From assembly GCA_030374735.1 (NCBI GenBank), contig JASCIV010000044.1:1-64000 (forward strand): a DNA stretch of 64,000 nucleotides, written 5' to 3'. This stretch comes from Gracilaria caudata. Its lineage: Eukaryota; Rhodophyta; Florideophyceae; Gracilariales; Gracilariaceae. The notes below the pieces were generated by a model. The model saw only the letters and a list, made by a program, of their open reading frames with translations, had not been told where the DNA came from and made no database searches. A program made the position numbers and the translations under genes. Below, piece by piece: positions 19,320 to 28,837 of this stretch (within the stretch, counting starts at the first letter, position 1; every line of letters starts with the position of its first letter).

Positions 19320-20168
19320 ATGCTTTTCGCTGGAAGAGCAAGGCCTCATCCGCAGATTTCTTCGTGCAAGGGAATCTACTCGTCAACAACCTGCTTATCT
19401 TTTGCATCGCCTTGGTTGGATACGCTCACTGTTTTCCGGGGCACTGAACCCTGCAAATGTCACAGTACCCTACACACGTCTGAACCCCCAAAATACGCTA
19501 AGACTCTCTCGAAACCATCAGTTATCTTTATTACGCCTGATGACATTTGTCAGAACACGAGGGCTGCGGTGAAACTTGTGAAAGCCGTTCTGTCCGGAGG
19601 AATACCTTTTGTACAAGTTCGAGATAAGCACAGTTCCCCGCTTCAAGTAAAACGGCTCGTCCAAGCCCTCCTGACTGGCGGCGTCCCCGCACATGCGCTG
19701 GCTATAAACGGGATAGCTCCAGCCGAAGTATTGGCTATTGACTCGCATCTTGGAATCCATATCAAAGAGAGGGACATTGGAAAACTTCTCCCAAAAGCAA
19801 ACGAGCTTATGCCGTCGGGCAGTGTCATTGGGTGTGCAGTTCATTCAACTCTTGCAGCAAAACAAGCAATAGATATTCATGAACCCTCGTACCTTCAAGT
19901 TGGCACCATGTACTCCACTCAAAGCCACCCTGGTAAGATACCTGAAGGACCTGGACTGCTGAAAAAGATTCGAAGCGTCATTGGGGAGTCCCCGATGCTT
20001 ATTGGGGTCGGCGGCATAAACGAAGACAATTTAGCTTCCGTCATCGAACACGGCGCAGACGGTATCGCAGTCATCACTCAGCTATCCAATGCCAGTGATC
20101 CGCGAAGGGAATCTGCGTCGCTCTTGGATTTGTGTAAGACTGCATACGAAGCCAAGAGGAGAGAGTAA
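19320..20168 (+). CDS. ThiE/TenI-like thiamine-phosphate synthase family protein
   Basis: A 282-residue intronless protein. The first ~70 residues are Ser/Thr/Pro-rich with basic residues (MLFAGRARPHPQISSCKG) and could be a plastid transit peptide. The rest is a TIM barrel of the ThiE/TenI family: VIFITPDD, GGIPFVQVRDK (the phosphate/pyrimidine-binding Q-x-R-x-K strand), GIHIKERDI (where ThiE usually has GxHLGQxD), GTMYSTQSHPGK and LIGVGGINEDN. ThiE joins HMP-PP and thiazole phosphate to make thiamine phosphate; TenI relatives isomerise the thiazole. The changed GxHLGQ motif and the absence of the usual Asn-Asp pair make the exact reaction uncertain. The stop lies only 21 bp from the convergent YIPF6-like stop. 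Confidence 0.75.
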   Translation: MLFAGRARPHPQISSCKGIYSSTTCLSFASPWLDTLTVFRGTEPCKCHSTLHTSEPPKYAKTLSKPSVIFITPDDICQNTRAAVKLVKAVLSGGIPFVQVRDKHSSPLQVKRLVQALLTGGVPAHALAINGIAPAEVLAIDSHLGIHIKERDIGKLLPKANELMPSGSVIGCAVHSTLAAKQAIDIHEPSYLQVGTMYSTQSHPGKIPEGPGLLKKIRSVIGESPMLIGVGGINEDNLASVIEHGADGIAVITQLSNASDPRRESASLLDLCKTAYEAKRRE

Positions 20169-20189
20169 AGTTGTACCTGATATCTGCGT

Positions 20190-21253
20190 TTAGAGTACTC
20201 GGCGTGATACAGTGACATATTCATCTTGTAAAAGCATTCGACTTCCTTCTGAAGCGGATACAGCAGTTCCATTAGTTTGGAGAGAGCCTTCAGCAACAGC
20301 TGCGTGTGGGGCAGATCCTCGTTGAAACCCAATAAGTACAATCCACGCCAGAGAGAGGTAGAATAGAACCACGGGGTACAATGCTAACAGCTTGCGGCCT
20401 TCTGGGAACCTTGCATCAGTCATGAAGCTAGAAGAGGCTGTTGCAGGAATAGTGGAGGCTCAAGAGATGGTACCCTACCTGTTAGAGGTCTCAAATCCGC
20501 ACATGCACGTTGTCGAAAGACGCAATATCATGACTTACCCCATATTGACCACAGGAGCGATACAACAACTGATACAAAGCGAAATATCACGGCTAAATCG
20601 TTCTTAACAAACGAATTTATGAGCCAACATGCAACGGCACTGAGAAGTATGGGAAAGATGCAGTATCCCAAGAGGCAAACGCTTTGAAAGAACGAGCTGC
20701 AGGGCAAAATGATGACTCCGGTAAGCAATCTCACAAAAGCAAAGCAAGCTGGTAGAAATGAGCTTCACGTACAGTCTTCCGCCGAGAAGCTGTCCATTGA
20801 CGGTAATAACAGCGGCACCGACCCATACTATAACAAAGATAACTGAAAACACAACTGAAGCTTCGTCGTGAGCAGTGACACTGAGCATGACAGCCAAAGA
20901 CATGCACAAGAAAAAGGGCCCCCAAAGATCCCAATCGCGAAGCTCTGCACGCTTTTCACTCTAGGACGAAAATTAGTCATCAACGCTTATCGACTAGATC
21001 CCTGGCGGACGAAAAGAAATGAATATGCTTACGGAGCTTATGGACGGAATCATGACCATAAGGAGACGCCTCCCGACCTATCATCACCATGTTTCGAAGG
21101 TAGTGAATAACGCATTAGAAACAGTCCATCTTTTTGATCCCTATCTTAATGCCACAGAAAAAAAAGACTTACAAGTCGCAGATCACGCAAAATGGTTTCC
21201 GAAATGGGTTCTTCGATCGTATTCTCCCCAAACTGTTGAGCCAAGTCAGCCAT
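20190..21253 (-). CDS. YIPF6: YIPF6-like Yip1-family membrane protein, five exons
   Basis: Five minus-strand exons, 21253-21173, 21077-21033, 20960-20773, 20696-20539 and 20437-20190, join in frame over introns of 95, 72, 76 and 101 bp, all GT-AG, giving 239 residues. The protein starts MADLAQQFGE. Family landmarks are EEPISETILRDL, VGRRLLMVMIP, RDWDLWGPFFL, VWVGAAVITVNGQLLGG and SFFQSVCLLGYC, then YPVVLFYLSLAWIVL as the last span. About five transmembrane helices fill residues 60-200. Yip1-domain proteins act in ER-Golgi vesicle traffic with Rab GTPases; YIPF6/YIP4 are Golgi residents. The short cytosolic N-terminus and the length match YIPF6. No single open frame spans more than about a third of it, so naive gene finding would miss it. 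Confidence 0.88.
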
Positions 21254-22032
21254 ATTGAAGAAGAACAAAAGATGATATGCAATCTAGAGAGGGAAAAAAA
21301 AGTGGTCGAGAAACCGCTGTCGCTTCCTTGAGTTATTAGGCTGACTTCCCAGGGCAGTTCGTTGTCGCCGGAAGCGGAAGTTAAATGGCGCCCCGAAACG
21401 AAGGAAATACTTTCGATGGACGCGTTAAGCCCGACTGTGCAGACAAGGTGCAAAGAACGAAGGAACATGCAGCATTTCCGCACCAGAGATACTTGCATGA
21501 TTTGCAAACAACTGCATTGACAGTGAGCAACGAAGGTACGTTCATCGTTCATGTAGTAAGGGTAGCAAAAGAGATTCAAAGAAGCGCCATTCGCCAACAT
21601 GTATGACACACAACGGAGCCACTCGTTGCAGCCCACGCCTATGTATCGCTTGCGATGATTGGCTACTGAACAGAAATGGCGCTTCGTGGCGTCCTTTCGG
21701 TGATGAATCTGCATCACCGGTGCTGCGATACGTGATCCGCACGCCTTTTGGGTTGACGTTGCCAGATACAGCAGTGGATAGCCGTCCTCCACACTTCTCT
21801 GACATCCGTATTTTCGTCGTTCGCTGGCGCGAGGAATTTCCGTGTGATCCATGTGCAGAAGTACTTCGTGCTTCCACGTATGTCTAACGTCTATACGACT
21901 GAAGCAAACTTTTCATCGCCGTCCCATTTGAAACCTTTGCTTAGCGAAAAGCTTTAAGCTTTGGTTATCTTCCGCGAAGTACTTTCAAAGCGCGGCGCTC
22001 ACGGGTCTTTCTTCTCCGACTCTGCCAAGAAC
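21254..22032. other. Divergent promoter region of YIPF6-like and fibrillin genes
   Basis: A region of 780 bp between divergent starts. It contains one AACGAAGGTA motif copy. Long frames on both strands (for example 21169-21852, minus) have no protein-like features and partly overlap YIPF6 exon 1. Confidence 0.55.
21529..21538 (+). promoter_or_regulatory. Recurrent motif AACGAAGGTA upstream of fibrillin gene
   Basis: This is a one-base variant of the intergenic TACGAAGGTA motif. It lies 494 bp before the fibrillin start, in the same orientation as the gene. Confidence 0.35.
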
Positions 22033-22674
22033 ATGGCATTCGTTTCACCAATTCCCTTGCCACACATAGCGAACCACTCTACCACGCCGCTTGTTTCGCC
22101 CCGTCGAATTTCACGTCCACACCTCGCTCGAACCAGAATGAACATCAAGGCCCCAAGCGTCTTCAAGGAGGCCCTTGTAGATCTGGTACAACCTCTCAAC
22201 TTCGGGCGCACCGTAGCGAACGACCCCGTCAAGCGACAGGAAATCGAGGACTTGGCACGTCAAGTGGAAGCCACTAATACTTCCTTCAGTCCAGGTTCAG
22301 ACCCAAATTTGTCGGGTGTGTGGGACATGATTTACACTACGTCGAGTAGTATTCTATCCGTCAACATTCCCGCTTTTCTACAAAGCTCCCGTATTGTACA
22401 GGAAATAGACGCTGCAGAATTGAAGGGCCGAAATGCTGAAACCTTCAAGTTTGGACCTTTCGAGTTTGTCAACTCTGTCAATTTCGAGCTCTCTTCAGCC
22501 TCACCATCTAAGTTCGATGTCAAATTCGTCCAGTTTGTCATCTTCAATCTCTTTAGAATCAACGTAAAGCGGAATAACCGCTTCACTGGGTGGCTCGAAG
22601 TAACATATCTGGATGAAGACTTTCGAATTTCCAGAGGAAATGAAGGAAACCTCTTCATATTGGTTAAGAAATGA
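22033..22674 (+). CDS. Plastid lipid-associated protein (PAP/fibrillin family)
   Basis: A 213-residue intronless protein. I prefer the ATG at 22033 because MAFVSPIPLPHIANHST begins a Ser/Arg/Pro-rich, acid-poor stretch of about 35 residues typical of a plastid transit peptide; upstream in-frame sequence has no such character. The mature part has the PAP/fibrillin lipocalin-like pattern: a helical start, LSGVWDMIYTTSSSIL near residue 96, then beta strands, FVNSVNFELSSA, and a terminal YLDEDFRISRGNEGNLFILVKK, where the Asp and Arg-Gly elements are family landmarks. Fibrillins bind isoprenoid quinones, carotenoids or lipids in plastoglobules, thylakoids or stroma. Which of the several fibrillin groups this belongs to cannot be told. 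Confidence 0.87.
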   Translation: MAFVSPIPLPHIANHSTTPLVSPRRISRPHLARTRMNIKAPSVFKEALVDLVQPLNFGRTVANDPVKRQEIEDLARQVEATNTSFSPGSDPNLSGVWDMIYTTSSSILSVNIPAFLQSSRIVQEIDAAELKGRNAETFKFGPFEFVNSVNFELSSASPSKFDVKFVQFVIFNLFRINVKRNNRFTGWLEVTYLDEDFRISRGNEGNLFILVKK

Positions 22675-22903
22675 ATGTGCCAGTAGTTTAAACAGAGAAT
22701 CGTATCAGTTACGGCAAGAACGATTGCTAACTGTTTAGGTAACCTGATATCTATCACGTTGTGTTCTACCCTTGTAAATCAAAAGGCGTAGTAAGCATAA
22801 GTTATGTAAACGCCTGCGTTTGTGTGTCATAAATGAAACCTTGTATGTTTTCGAAACAATTTCGACCTATGCACATTCTATCCCACTACTTCCTTCACAT
22901 CTG

Positions 22904-24913
22904 TCAACATGTCGGCCGCATCGATATTATTCGACACTCATCTAGCCAAGACCCGAAAAGTTCCGTGTCTCTAGTGGTTCCATTTAGCCATGGGTGCTCC
23001 ATAAGCTCTGCCACTGTGGCCCTCTTTTTCGGGTCAGTGTACGTACATCTTTCGACAAAGTCTTTGACTTCTGAAGAGAATTTCGCACATTCCCTTTTGA
23101 ACCCGCTTAGTACGTTAGTTGCCATTGTCGCCTCAATGTAATCAAAGTAGTTTTGGGGACGATCAAAAGGATATTTGCCCAAAAGGCACTCCATGATGGA
23201 TACTCCAAGGGCCCAAACGTCCGACGCGTAAGTATATTTGCTTCCATTCAGACGTTCTGGTGACATATACGCTACAGTTCCAACAAAGGTATCAACCTTT
23301 GAGACACCAGGATTCAAGTCACGAGCCAGACCAAAATCGCTGAGTTTCGCCCGGCACAATCTTCGGGACAGAAGTATGTTGGCCGTCTTGAAGTCACGGT
23401 GGAGCACATGATGTCGATGCAAGAAACGCAGGCCTTTCACGCAGTCGTGAGCAATCATCTGCACAACTCTTTCTGGAATTGGTCCGACGCGCTGAACGAA
23501 GGTGGCTAAGCAGCCATGATCCATATACTCGAGAGCAATATGTACAGCCCCCGATCCGTCGTAAAATGCCCCATAAAACCTAACAAGATATCGACTGATA
23601 TGAGTCGAGAGAGTCTCAAGCTCCTTCAGTAGTTGGTTCCTGCGATGCTTGTCGTACACATTGACTACTTTCATTGCCATCGGTGTTTTGGAAGGTATGT
23701 GCTCTGCAATATATACCCTACCTGCCGCTCCTGCGCCAATGGTAGGGCCTGTGCGAAATTCTTTCAAACCTTTGGCTATCACAATCATTCGATGTGATTG
23801 AGGAACTCCCCCATCATCGTCGTCATCTGAATCCTGACGTGTAACCGTAAGTGGTTTGTCAAGCATTCCCTCTGCAGTAATACGAAAACCGCCAGTGACG
23901 AATCCTCCATCACTACCAAAGTATCCTCCGCTTGGCCAGTCCGTTGTAGAATCTGTCACTGATTTAACCTCTTCTTTTGCCATGAGAGGGGGAGGCCGCT
24001 TCCTGACTTTCGCTGATTTAATGCTTTCAGTGTTAGAGTGTTGTTCAGCGGTACAAGATGGGGTCCTAGCATCGGTGACGCTTTTCTTCAAATCCGAACC
24101 CTCCTTCTGTTCTACATCTTCCAATTTTGAAAAGTTTCGTAGACTGGAATGACTGATTTCAAGTTCTTCATCAACTTCATCCGTTACCGCCATAACACCC
24201 ATTGCGTTCAAAGTGTCATCCACCTTCACATCTGATGAGGATTGGTCTTTTGAGTTCAGGGCTCGTACACGTGCAGAGAATGAACTGGATCTAGACATTG
24301 GAACAGGAAGTTTCCTGTCATTCATACTGACCTTGATAGAACTCGAACGGTCCAGGCTGCGGTTCACAGCTTTATCCTGGGACACTAAAGCAGATTTCGA
24401 ACGACTCATCGCAGTGCTGGTAGCGCGATCCTCGCTTAAACTGGTATCCTTTATGTTCAAGAGTTGCCGACGGCTTTCGGACCGTGCAATCTTCCTCGAC
24501 ACAGAACGTTTGATAGAGTTTCGCCTAGCAAGATCTGTTATTTGCATCGTCCGGTCTTGGTTTGAAGCAGCTGCTGTTGGACGATTTCTATCCCTTCGAT
24601 CAGAGTACGCACAATTCCTGTCTCCATCAACACTTAGATTCATGAGTACAGAAGCCTCCACTTCTGATGACGCTTCTGTACCTTGAACAAAGTCATCCAA
24701 TGCAATAGTCGGTGCTGAGACGGCTTCGTGAAAAACAGTAGCATCAGTCACTGGCGTTCCAGGCATCTCAGTGCTCGGTTTCCCGTCAGAAAACAAATCA
24801 TTGAGTTTTGAAATGCGCCTCGGCGCATTCTTTCGTGGAGATAGTGGGCCGTGATTACCTCTATCCGACTGCCCAATATTTCTTGAAGAAGCCTTACGAC
24901 TAAACAGACCCAT
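22904..24913 (-). CDS. MAP kinase kinase-like protein kinase with long N-terminal extension
   Basis: The protein is 669 residues from the ATG at 24913 (MGLFSRKASSRNIGQ). Residues 1-~370 are Ser/Arg-rich and probably disordered, with an acidic QDSDDDDDGG stretch just before the catalytic domain. The kinase domain (~residues 385-655) has the glycine loop GAGAAGRVYIAEH, Lys in AMKVVNVYDK, HRDFKTANILL, SDFGLA, an activation loop NPGVSKVDTFVGTVAYMSPERL-like in pattern, and DVWALGVSIMECLLGKYPFD. The S-x5-T spacing and the TFVGT..YMxPER sequence are MAP2K-like. Oddly the catalytic loop reads HRDFKTAN rather than HRDIKPSN. Its substrate is presumably a MAP kinase. The gene is intronless. Confidence 0.85.
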   Translation of the reverse strand: MGLFSRKASSRNIGQSDRGNHGPLSPRKNAPRRISKLNDLFSDGKPSTEMPGTPVTDATVFHEAVSAPTIALDDFVQGTEASSEVEASVLMNLSVDGDRNCAYSDRRDRNRPTAAASNQDRTMQITDLARRNSIKRSVSRKIARSESRRQLLNIKDTSLSEDRATSTAMSRSKSALVSQDKAVNRSLDRSSSIKVSMNDRKLPVPMSRSSSFSARVRALNSKDQSSSDVKVDDTLNAMGVMAVTDEVDEELEISHSSLRNFSKLEDVEQKEGSDLKKSVTDARTPSCTAEQHSNTESIKSAKVRKRPPPLMAKEEVKSVTDSTTDWPSGGYFGSDGGFVTGGFRITAEGMLDKPLTVTRQDSDDDDDGGVPQSHRMIVIAKGLKEFRTGPTIGAGAAGRVYIAEHIPSKTPMAMKVVNVYDKHRRNQLLKELETLSTHISRYLVRFYGAFYDGSGAVHIALEYMDHGCLATFVQRVGPIPERVVQMIAHDCVKGLRFLHRHHVLHRDFKTANILLSRRLCRAKLSDFGLARDLNPGVSKVDTFVGTVAYMSPERLNGSKYTYASDVWALGVSIMECLLGKYPFDRPQNYFDYIEATMATNVLSGFKRECAKFSSEVKDFVERCTYTDPKKRATVAELMEHPWLNGTTRDTELFGSWLDECRIISMRPTC

Positions 24914-25416
24914 ATCGCTAAGGCGAAACGACAACTGTACTATGAGTGAAAACAGTGGTATTTGCGAATGAACTGAATGTTCTGTGTCTTGCCCATGTCA
25001 TGCACACAAAATTAAGGCTTCTTGTTCTCCCAAAGCAACGCGCAGCTAGTCCAACGCTTCCCCCACCAGCTACTTCGAAGAGGACGATTCCTTCCGGTGA
25101 ATGCTTTTATCTAACATTCAAAACTTCTTTTTCAAAGTGCCGTACTGCTCAAAATCATACAAGGGTACTGAAATGTTTTTAACCCATGGTTCATTTGGAA
25201 CCCGCATAAGTAGAAACTCGAGCATGATTTCGTGTCAAGAGGAGAGCCTTCCCAAGAAGTGCTGAATCTCCTGATTCTGGCAGATTGACAGAAAAAAATA
25301 TTCTGGCAGCTACCTACCCATTTCTAGCGGGTGTCTTGTTCAATGGTCACGCAATCGAACGGTAGTCTGATAAGTTTCCTCGTGGAAGGGATGGTGTCAC
25401 AGTAGGGGAAGTTTTC
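24914..25416. other. Intergenic, no gene seen
   Basis: The upstream region of the kinase and downstream region of the RING protein gene. Nothing supportable was found. Confidence 0.6.
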
Positions 25417-26472
25417 TCAAACAATGGCAGATGAGTCCTCATCTCGTGCAGGGCCGGGTTGAACAAGACTTGTTTCGGATTGCGGGTGAGACGTTTGTGC
25501 GACATCAGAGGTTGCAGGCGAAGATGGAGAATACTCGGTAATTTCGACTATAAGAGAATCTGGTGGACGGCTGCCAACGACGGAGGGTGAACTTTGTGCT
25601 ACTGAGTCATTGCCATCTATCACGGATCCAGAAAATACTGGAGCGTTACATATGCAACAAACAGCACGTCCTTTAGAGAGCCACATTCGGAGACATTCGG
25701 CGTGTATTGCATGAGAACAAGTAAGTCGCACTATTTGGGGCGGTCGCGGTGTGTCTGCAACTTGCTCAAGACATACACAACACGTCCACTGCTCATCGGC
25801 AAAGGCCTTGACCTGGTCGGCAGTCATGGAGTGCTGCTGGATAAAATGCGTGATTCGGTACTGCAGCGTAGAGGAAGGTACAATGATATCATGGCGAGGA
25901 GTTGTAGCAGAAAAGTTAGATGAAGGAGGGCGTATGTACGGTTCATTATCGCTGGTACTATATGCATCATTTCTGGAAGAGAACGTGGAACGACAACGAT
26001 TAAATAGACGTGCATCGAATGAACGAAGAACAATGTATATGAAAAACAAAGCAAAGAAAATAGCAAAGACCACGAAAGCCAGACGCAAACGCGAAAAAAC
26101 AAGAGCGGCTTCTTCATATTGCTTGGCATCATCCATATCTATCGGGATAAATATATCATTTGACTCAGAACGCCAGCACTGTCGAACGTCGATGACGGCG
26201 GGTTCGTCATCGCACGGGATTCGTTTTGTCCGCGCTTCAGTGTCGAACTTGGTGCTGTCCTGCATAACTGTGACTTTCGCTCTCCAGACGCAGATGCTGC
26301 GTCGGTCGGAATTAGGTGGTGCAGACAGCACAACGGTGGAGCGAGGAACGCTCTTCTGCTCACATTGTACCTCCTCGTATGACGGGAACTGGACCAGGTT
26401 AACGGACAAGGCGACGGCAAACATGACGAGCCAGAGCAGCCCCCAAAACGCATGACTGCGACGCAAAGCCAT
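25417..26472 (-). CDS. Membrane-anchored RING-H2 finger protein
   Basis: A 351-residue intronless protein starting MALRRSHAFWG. A hydrophobic segment at ~10-28 (LLWLVMFAVALSVNLVQF) is followed by a ~100-residue domain with several cysteines. A second span at ~125-145 (LRLAFVVFAIFFALFFIYIV) comes next, then a cytosolic tail. A RING-H2 finger lies at ~226-275: CCVCLEQ, RLTCSHAIHAECLRMWL and CCICN supply the C-x2-C, C-x-H-x2-H-x2-C and C-x2-C ligands. A Ser/Pro-rich tail follows. Proteins of this form are endomembrane E3 ubiquitin ligases; substrates are unknown. I chose the ATG over an upstream non-ATG codon. Confidence 0.8.
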   Translation of the reverse strand: MALRRSHAFWGLLWLVMFAVALSVNLVQFPSYEEVQCEQKSVPRSTVVLSAPPNSDRRSICVWRAKVTVMQDSTKFDTEARTKRIPCDDEPAVIDVRQCWRSESNDIFIPIDMDDAKQYEEAALVFSRLRLAFVVFAIFFALFFIYIVLRSFDARLFNRCRSTFSSRNDAYSTSDNEPYIRPPSSNFSATTPRHDIIVPSSTLQYRITHFIQQHSMTADQVKAFADEQWTCCVCLEQVADTPRPPQIVRLTCSHAIHAECLRMWLSKGRAVCCICNAPVFSGSVIDGNDSVAQSSPSVVGSRPPDSLIVEITEYSPSSPATSDVAQTSHPQSETSLVQPGPARDEDSSAIV

Positions 26473-26640
26473 AACGCAAGCCGGAAGCACGAACAGATTG
26501 AAGGGCGTGCCACAGACGGAAACGGACGGCGTTCATCCTCACCACGGCAGTGCGCGGCACGAAAGCCCAGCAGCAGGCATGCAATAAGATGCACAACTTG
26601 GCGATGTGGCGCACCCAGCTCCAGTGTAGGACGATAGGCG

Positions 26641-26652
26641 GTAGCGTTCTAC
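26641..26652 (-). repeat. Recurrent 12-bp motif GTAGAACGCTAC
   Basis: This is an exact copy on the minus strand. The ends GTAG and CTAC are complementary around AACG, so the unit can form a tiny stem-loop. Confidence 0.5.
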
Positions 26653-27723
26653 TTGCAGGGTGCCACCAAGGCGGTGCACTCAATCTCGGAGCGATAAGCA
26701 CCGCGGCTCCAGAGGTGGCGCAAGGCAGCAGGCGCGCTGAGACACTGACTGATCTGGAAACCAATCATCGCGGCGCGAGCGGCCATTCTGGGTGTGACGC
26801 GCGTCACGCGCACCTTGCTGCAGCGACCATGCGCTGTTTGACGCTGCTCGTATGATCGATAGACAGTATCTATCTCAGATATCTCTCTGGGCTGTGTCGC
26901 GCGGCGCGGGGACTGACGAGAGCGCTGGGTTGCCAGTGTCGCCCACTTGCCGAAATGGCTGGCAACGTGAACATCATGATGATGGGCGCTCTAGTTGTTC
27001 GACTGCCAGATTCGTTCTCCGTGCCAAGTCTTGTGACTTTGCCCGTGGTCACGGACGCGCCCGGAGCAAGCCATGTCTTGGTAGGATTCGCGTGCTGTTT
27101 TGTTTTTGCTTCCACTTCATGGATTCCAATGTCTCGATAATGCACCGATACAGACGGGATGCCAATCCTTTTCCTGTTATCTATCCTTGTGCCTGTAATG
27201 TTATCCTGTATGCCTCGCAATCCAACCAATGACTACAGTACGCTTTCTCGTTTTGAAGTTGTTATCCCTAATACTACACAGTGTCGAGGGCTTAAAGGGT
27301 TAACAAGGATTAGCGTTCTATCCTGATTGTGCGCTTATCCCTATGTCCCTTTACATTAGCAGTCAGCTACTCTTCTGGTACCGAGCGTTTTTGCCTTTGG
27401 AATAAGCTCCTAGACAAGAGCATTCATTCAATAATGCTTATCTTATCCTTTACAGCAAAATAATTGGTTTAACCAATTGTTGTACCCACGCGGATAGCAA
27501 GTACGAGGGTAGATAGATGGAGAAGTGTCCGTATAACCATCTCACCCTCCGCTTGTAGACTACAAGTTGTAGTTCACACAAGACGCTTGCGAAATTTTCA
27601 ATATCAGTTTCATGCATAGAGGGCTATAGGATTCCCAACTAGGAAGCCGGAGCATTTGTAACGGAATTGGCCTCAAAACGTGGACAGTTTTGTGATCTCG
27701 TTTCCTCAGGTTGATGAGTAAAT

Positions 27724-27742
27724 ACGAAGGTAGAACGCTACA
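27724..27742 (+). promoter_or_regulatory. TACGAAGGTA fused to GTAGAACGCTAC, upstream of FdC2
   Basis: The two recurrent intergenic motifs overlap here, sharing GTA. The first motif points toward FdC2, whose start is 298 bp downstream of it. Confidence 0.45.
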
Positions 27743-28031
27743 TCTTCACACTTCGCCGTGGTTGTCAAATTGCTTCGCATGTATCTGCATCGTAGTTGAG
27801 CGTAACTCACAGTGTGTGCGTGTGGATGTGTTTGCAAGGGATGATGAATCCGAGGAGGTGAACCACTCCTTGAAACGCTCTTTGACAACTACCGCGGCTT
27901 GCCGAACTGTTACTTGCACCGTTTTATCAATCATTCCTTCCGAGCTCCAAACCCCAGATTTCATCAGCAATTTCGCCGCAACACACCATTCCGCCTGGTT
28001 TCTGTGTTGTGTCTGAAAGCGTCACTCTGCC

Positions 28032-28674
28032 ATGGGTCTAGCGTTCTTATCCCCAATCTCGCCGCACCATGCGGGAAAACCTGTCCTTCAAGTATCGAAA
28101 TGCGTTCAACAACCACCGCCTTCACCTCCATCAGTAACCTCCACAAAACCACCATATCGCAGAAGGGACGGATCGTTACCAAGCGTACGTTCGTTACTTC
28201 CCTCAATCTGAACACACCTTCTCTCAATCGGAAGGAATAGCGAGCTTCTCACACCTCTCTCCTTCTCGTTTTTTATGCATATCACTTGATTCACAGAGAC
28301 CAGGGGCGAAAACATATCAAGTAACAGTTGAAGACCCTCATAAGGGTGTAGTTCATCAGTACTCAGTACCAGAAGATCGATATGTTTGGCACAGTATGAG
28401 CGATCAGGGCGCCGATATTCCTTCGTCATGTCGAAACGGTTGTTGCACCACATGCGCTGTTAAGATAAAATCCGGTCAAGTTCAACAGGATCAAGCGCTG
28501 GGATTGCTGAAGGACATGAGAGCGAAAGGTTATGCGTTATTGTGCGTTAGTTACCCTATGAGCGACATGCACTGTGTGCTTCAAGATGAAGACGAAGTCT
28601 ATGTCAAGCAATTCGGCTCTTCATTCGAGGGCGGTGGTGTCGAATGGGGTGGCTTTGTGCCGGAAGATGACTAA
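28032..28674 (+). CDS. FDC2: C-type ferredoxin FdC2, two exons
   Basis: Exons 28032-28184 and 28297-28674 join in phase 0 over a 112-bp intron (GTACGT..CACAG) to encode 176 residues. Exon 1 is a likely plastid transit peptide (MGLAFLSPISPHHAGKP, rich in Pro, Ser and Lys, no acids until its end). The mature part starts around TYQVTVEDPHKGVVHQYSVP and carries the 2Fe-2S ligands in SCRNGCCTTCAV and the distal Cys in ALLCVSYP. The order GVVHxYxVPED..GYALLC..DEDEVYxxQFG is diagnostic of plant FdC2 rather than photosynthetic ferredoxin or FdC1. FdC2 is a low-abundance stromal electron carrier linked to chlorophyll biosynthesis in plants. An acidic ending (GGFVPEDD) follows the conserved domain. Confidence 0.92.
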
Positions 28675-28837
28675 CGCACGGTAAGTTTCAGTGTTCTTCA
28701 CAGCTCCTCCGAAAGCAAAACCCTACTTCTGCTCGGAAGCACTGGTCGTCAAGCAAAGATAAACTAGAAACGCACTGACAAGAGAACACTACGATGTCAG
28801 AAAGACGGACTTTGGTTCCATGAAATGTATGCGTTTA

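Larger units (their letters stand above)
26473..28031. other. Divergent promoter region of RING and FdC2 genes
   Basis: About 1.56 kb, GC-rich to ~27080 then AT-rich. It holds a GTAGAACGCTAC motif (26641-26652, minus), and at 27724-27742 a TACGAAGGTA motif that runs into a second GTAGAACGCTAC. A frame starting at 26955 (MAGNVNIMMMGALVVRLP) ends at a possible GTAGGA donor, but no convincing second exon exists. Confidence 0.45.

Noticed and set aside
21169..21852. Minus-strand frame of 227 residues
   Set aside because: It overlaps YIPF6 exon 1 in another frame and has no recognisable features; the spliced gene explains the coding signal.
26955..27140. Possible exon MAGNVNIMMMGALVV
   Set aside because: The donor is only moderate and every acceptor tried gave a near-immediate stop; the opposite strand is open as well.
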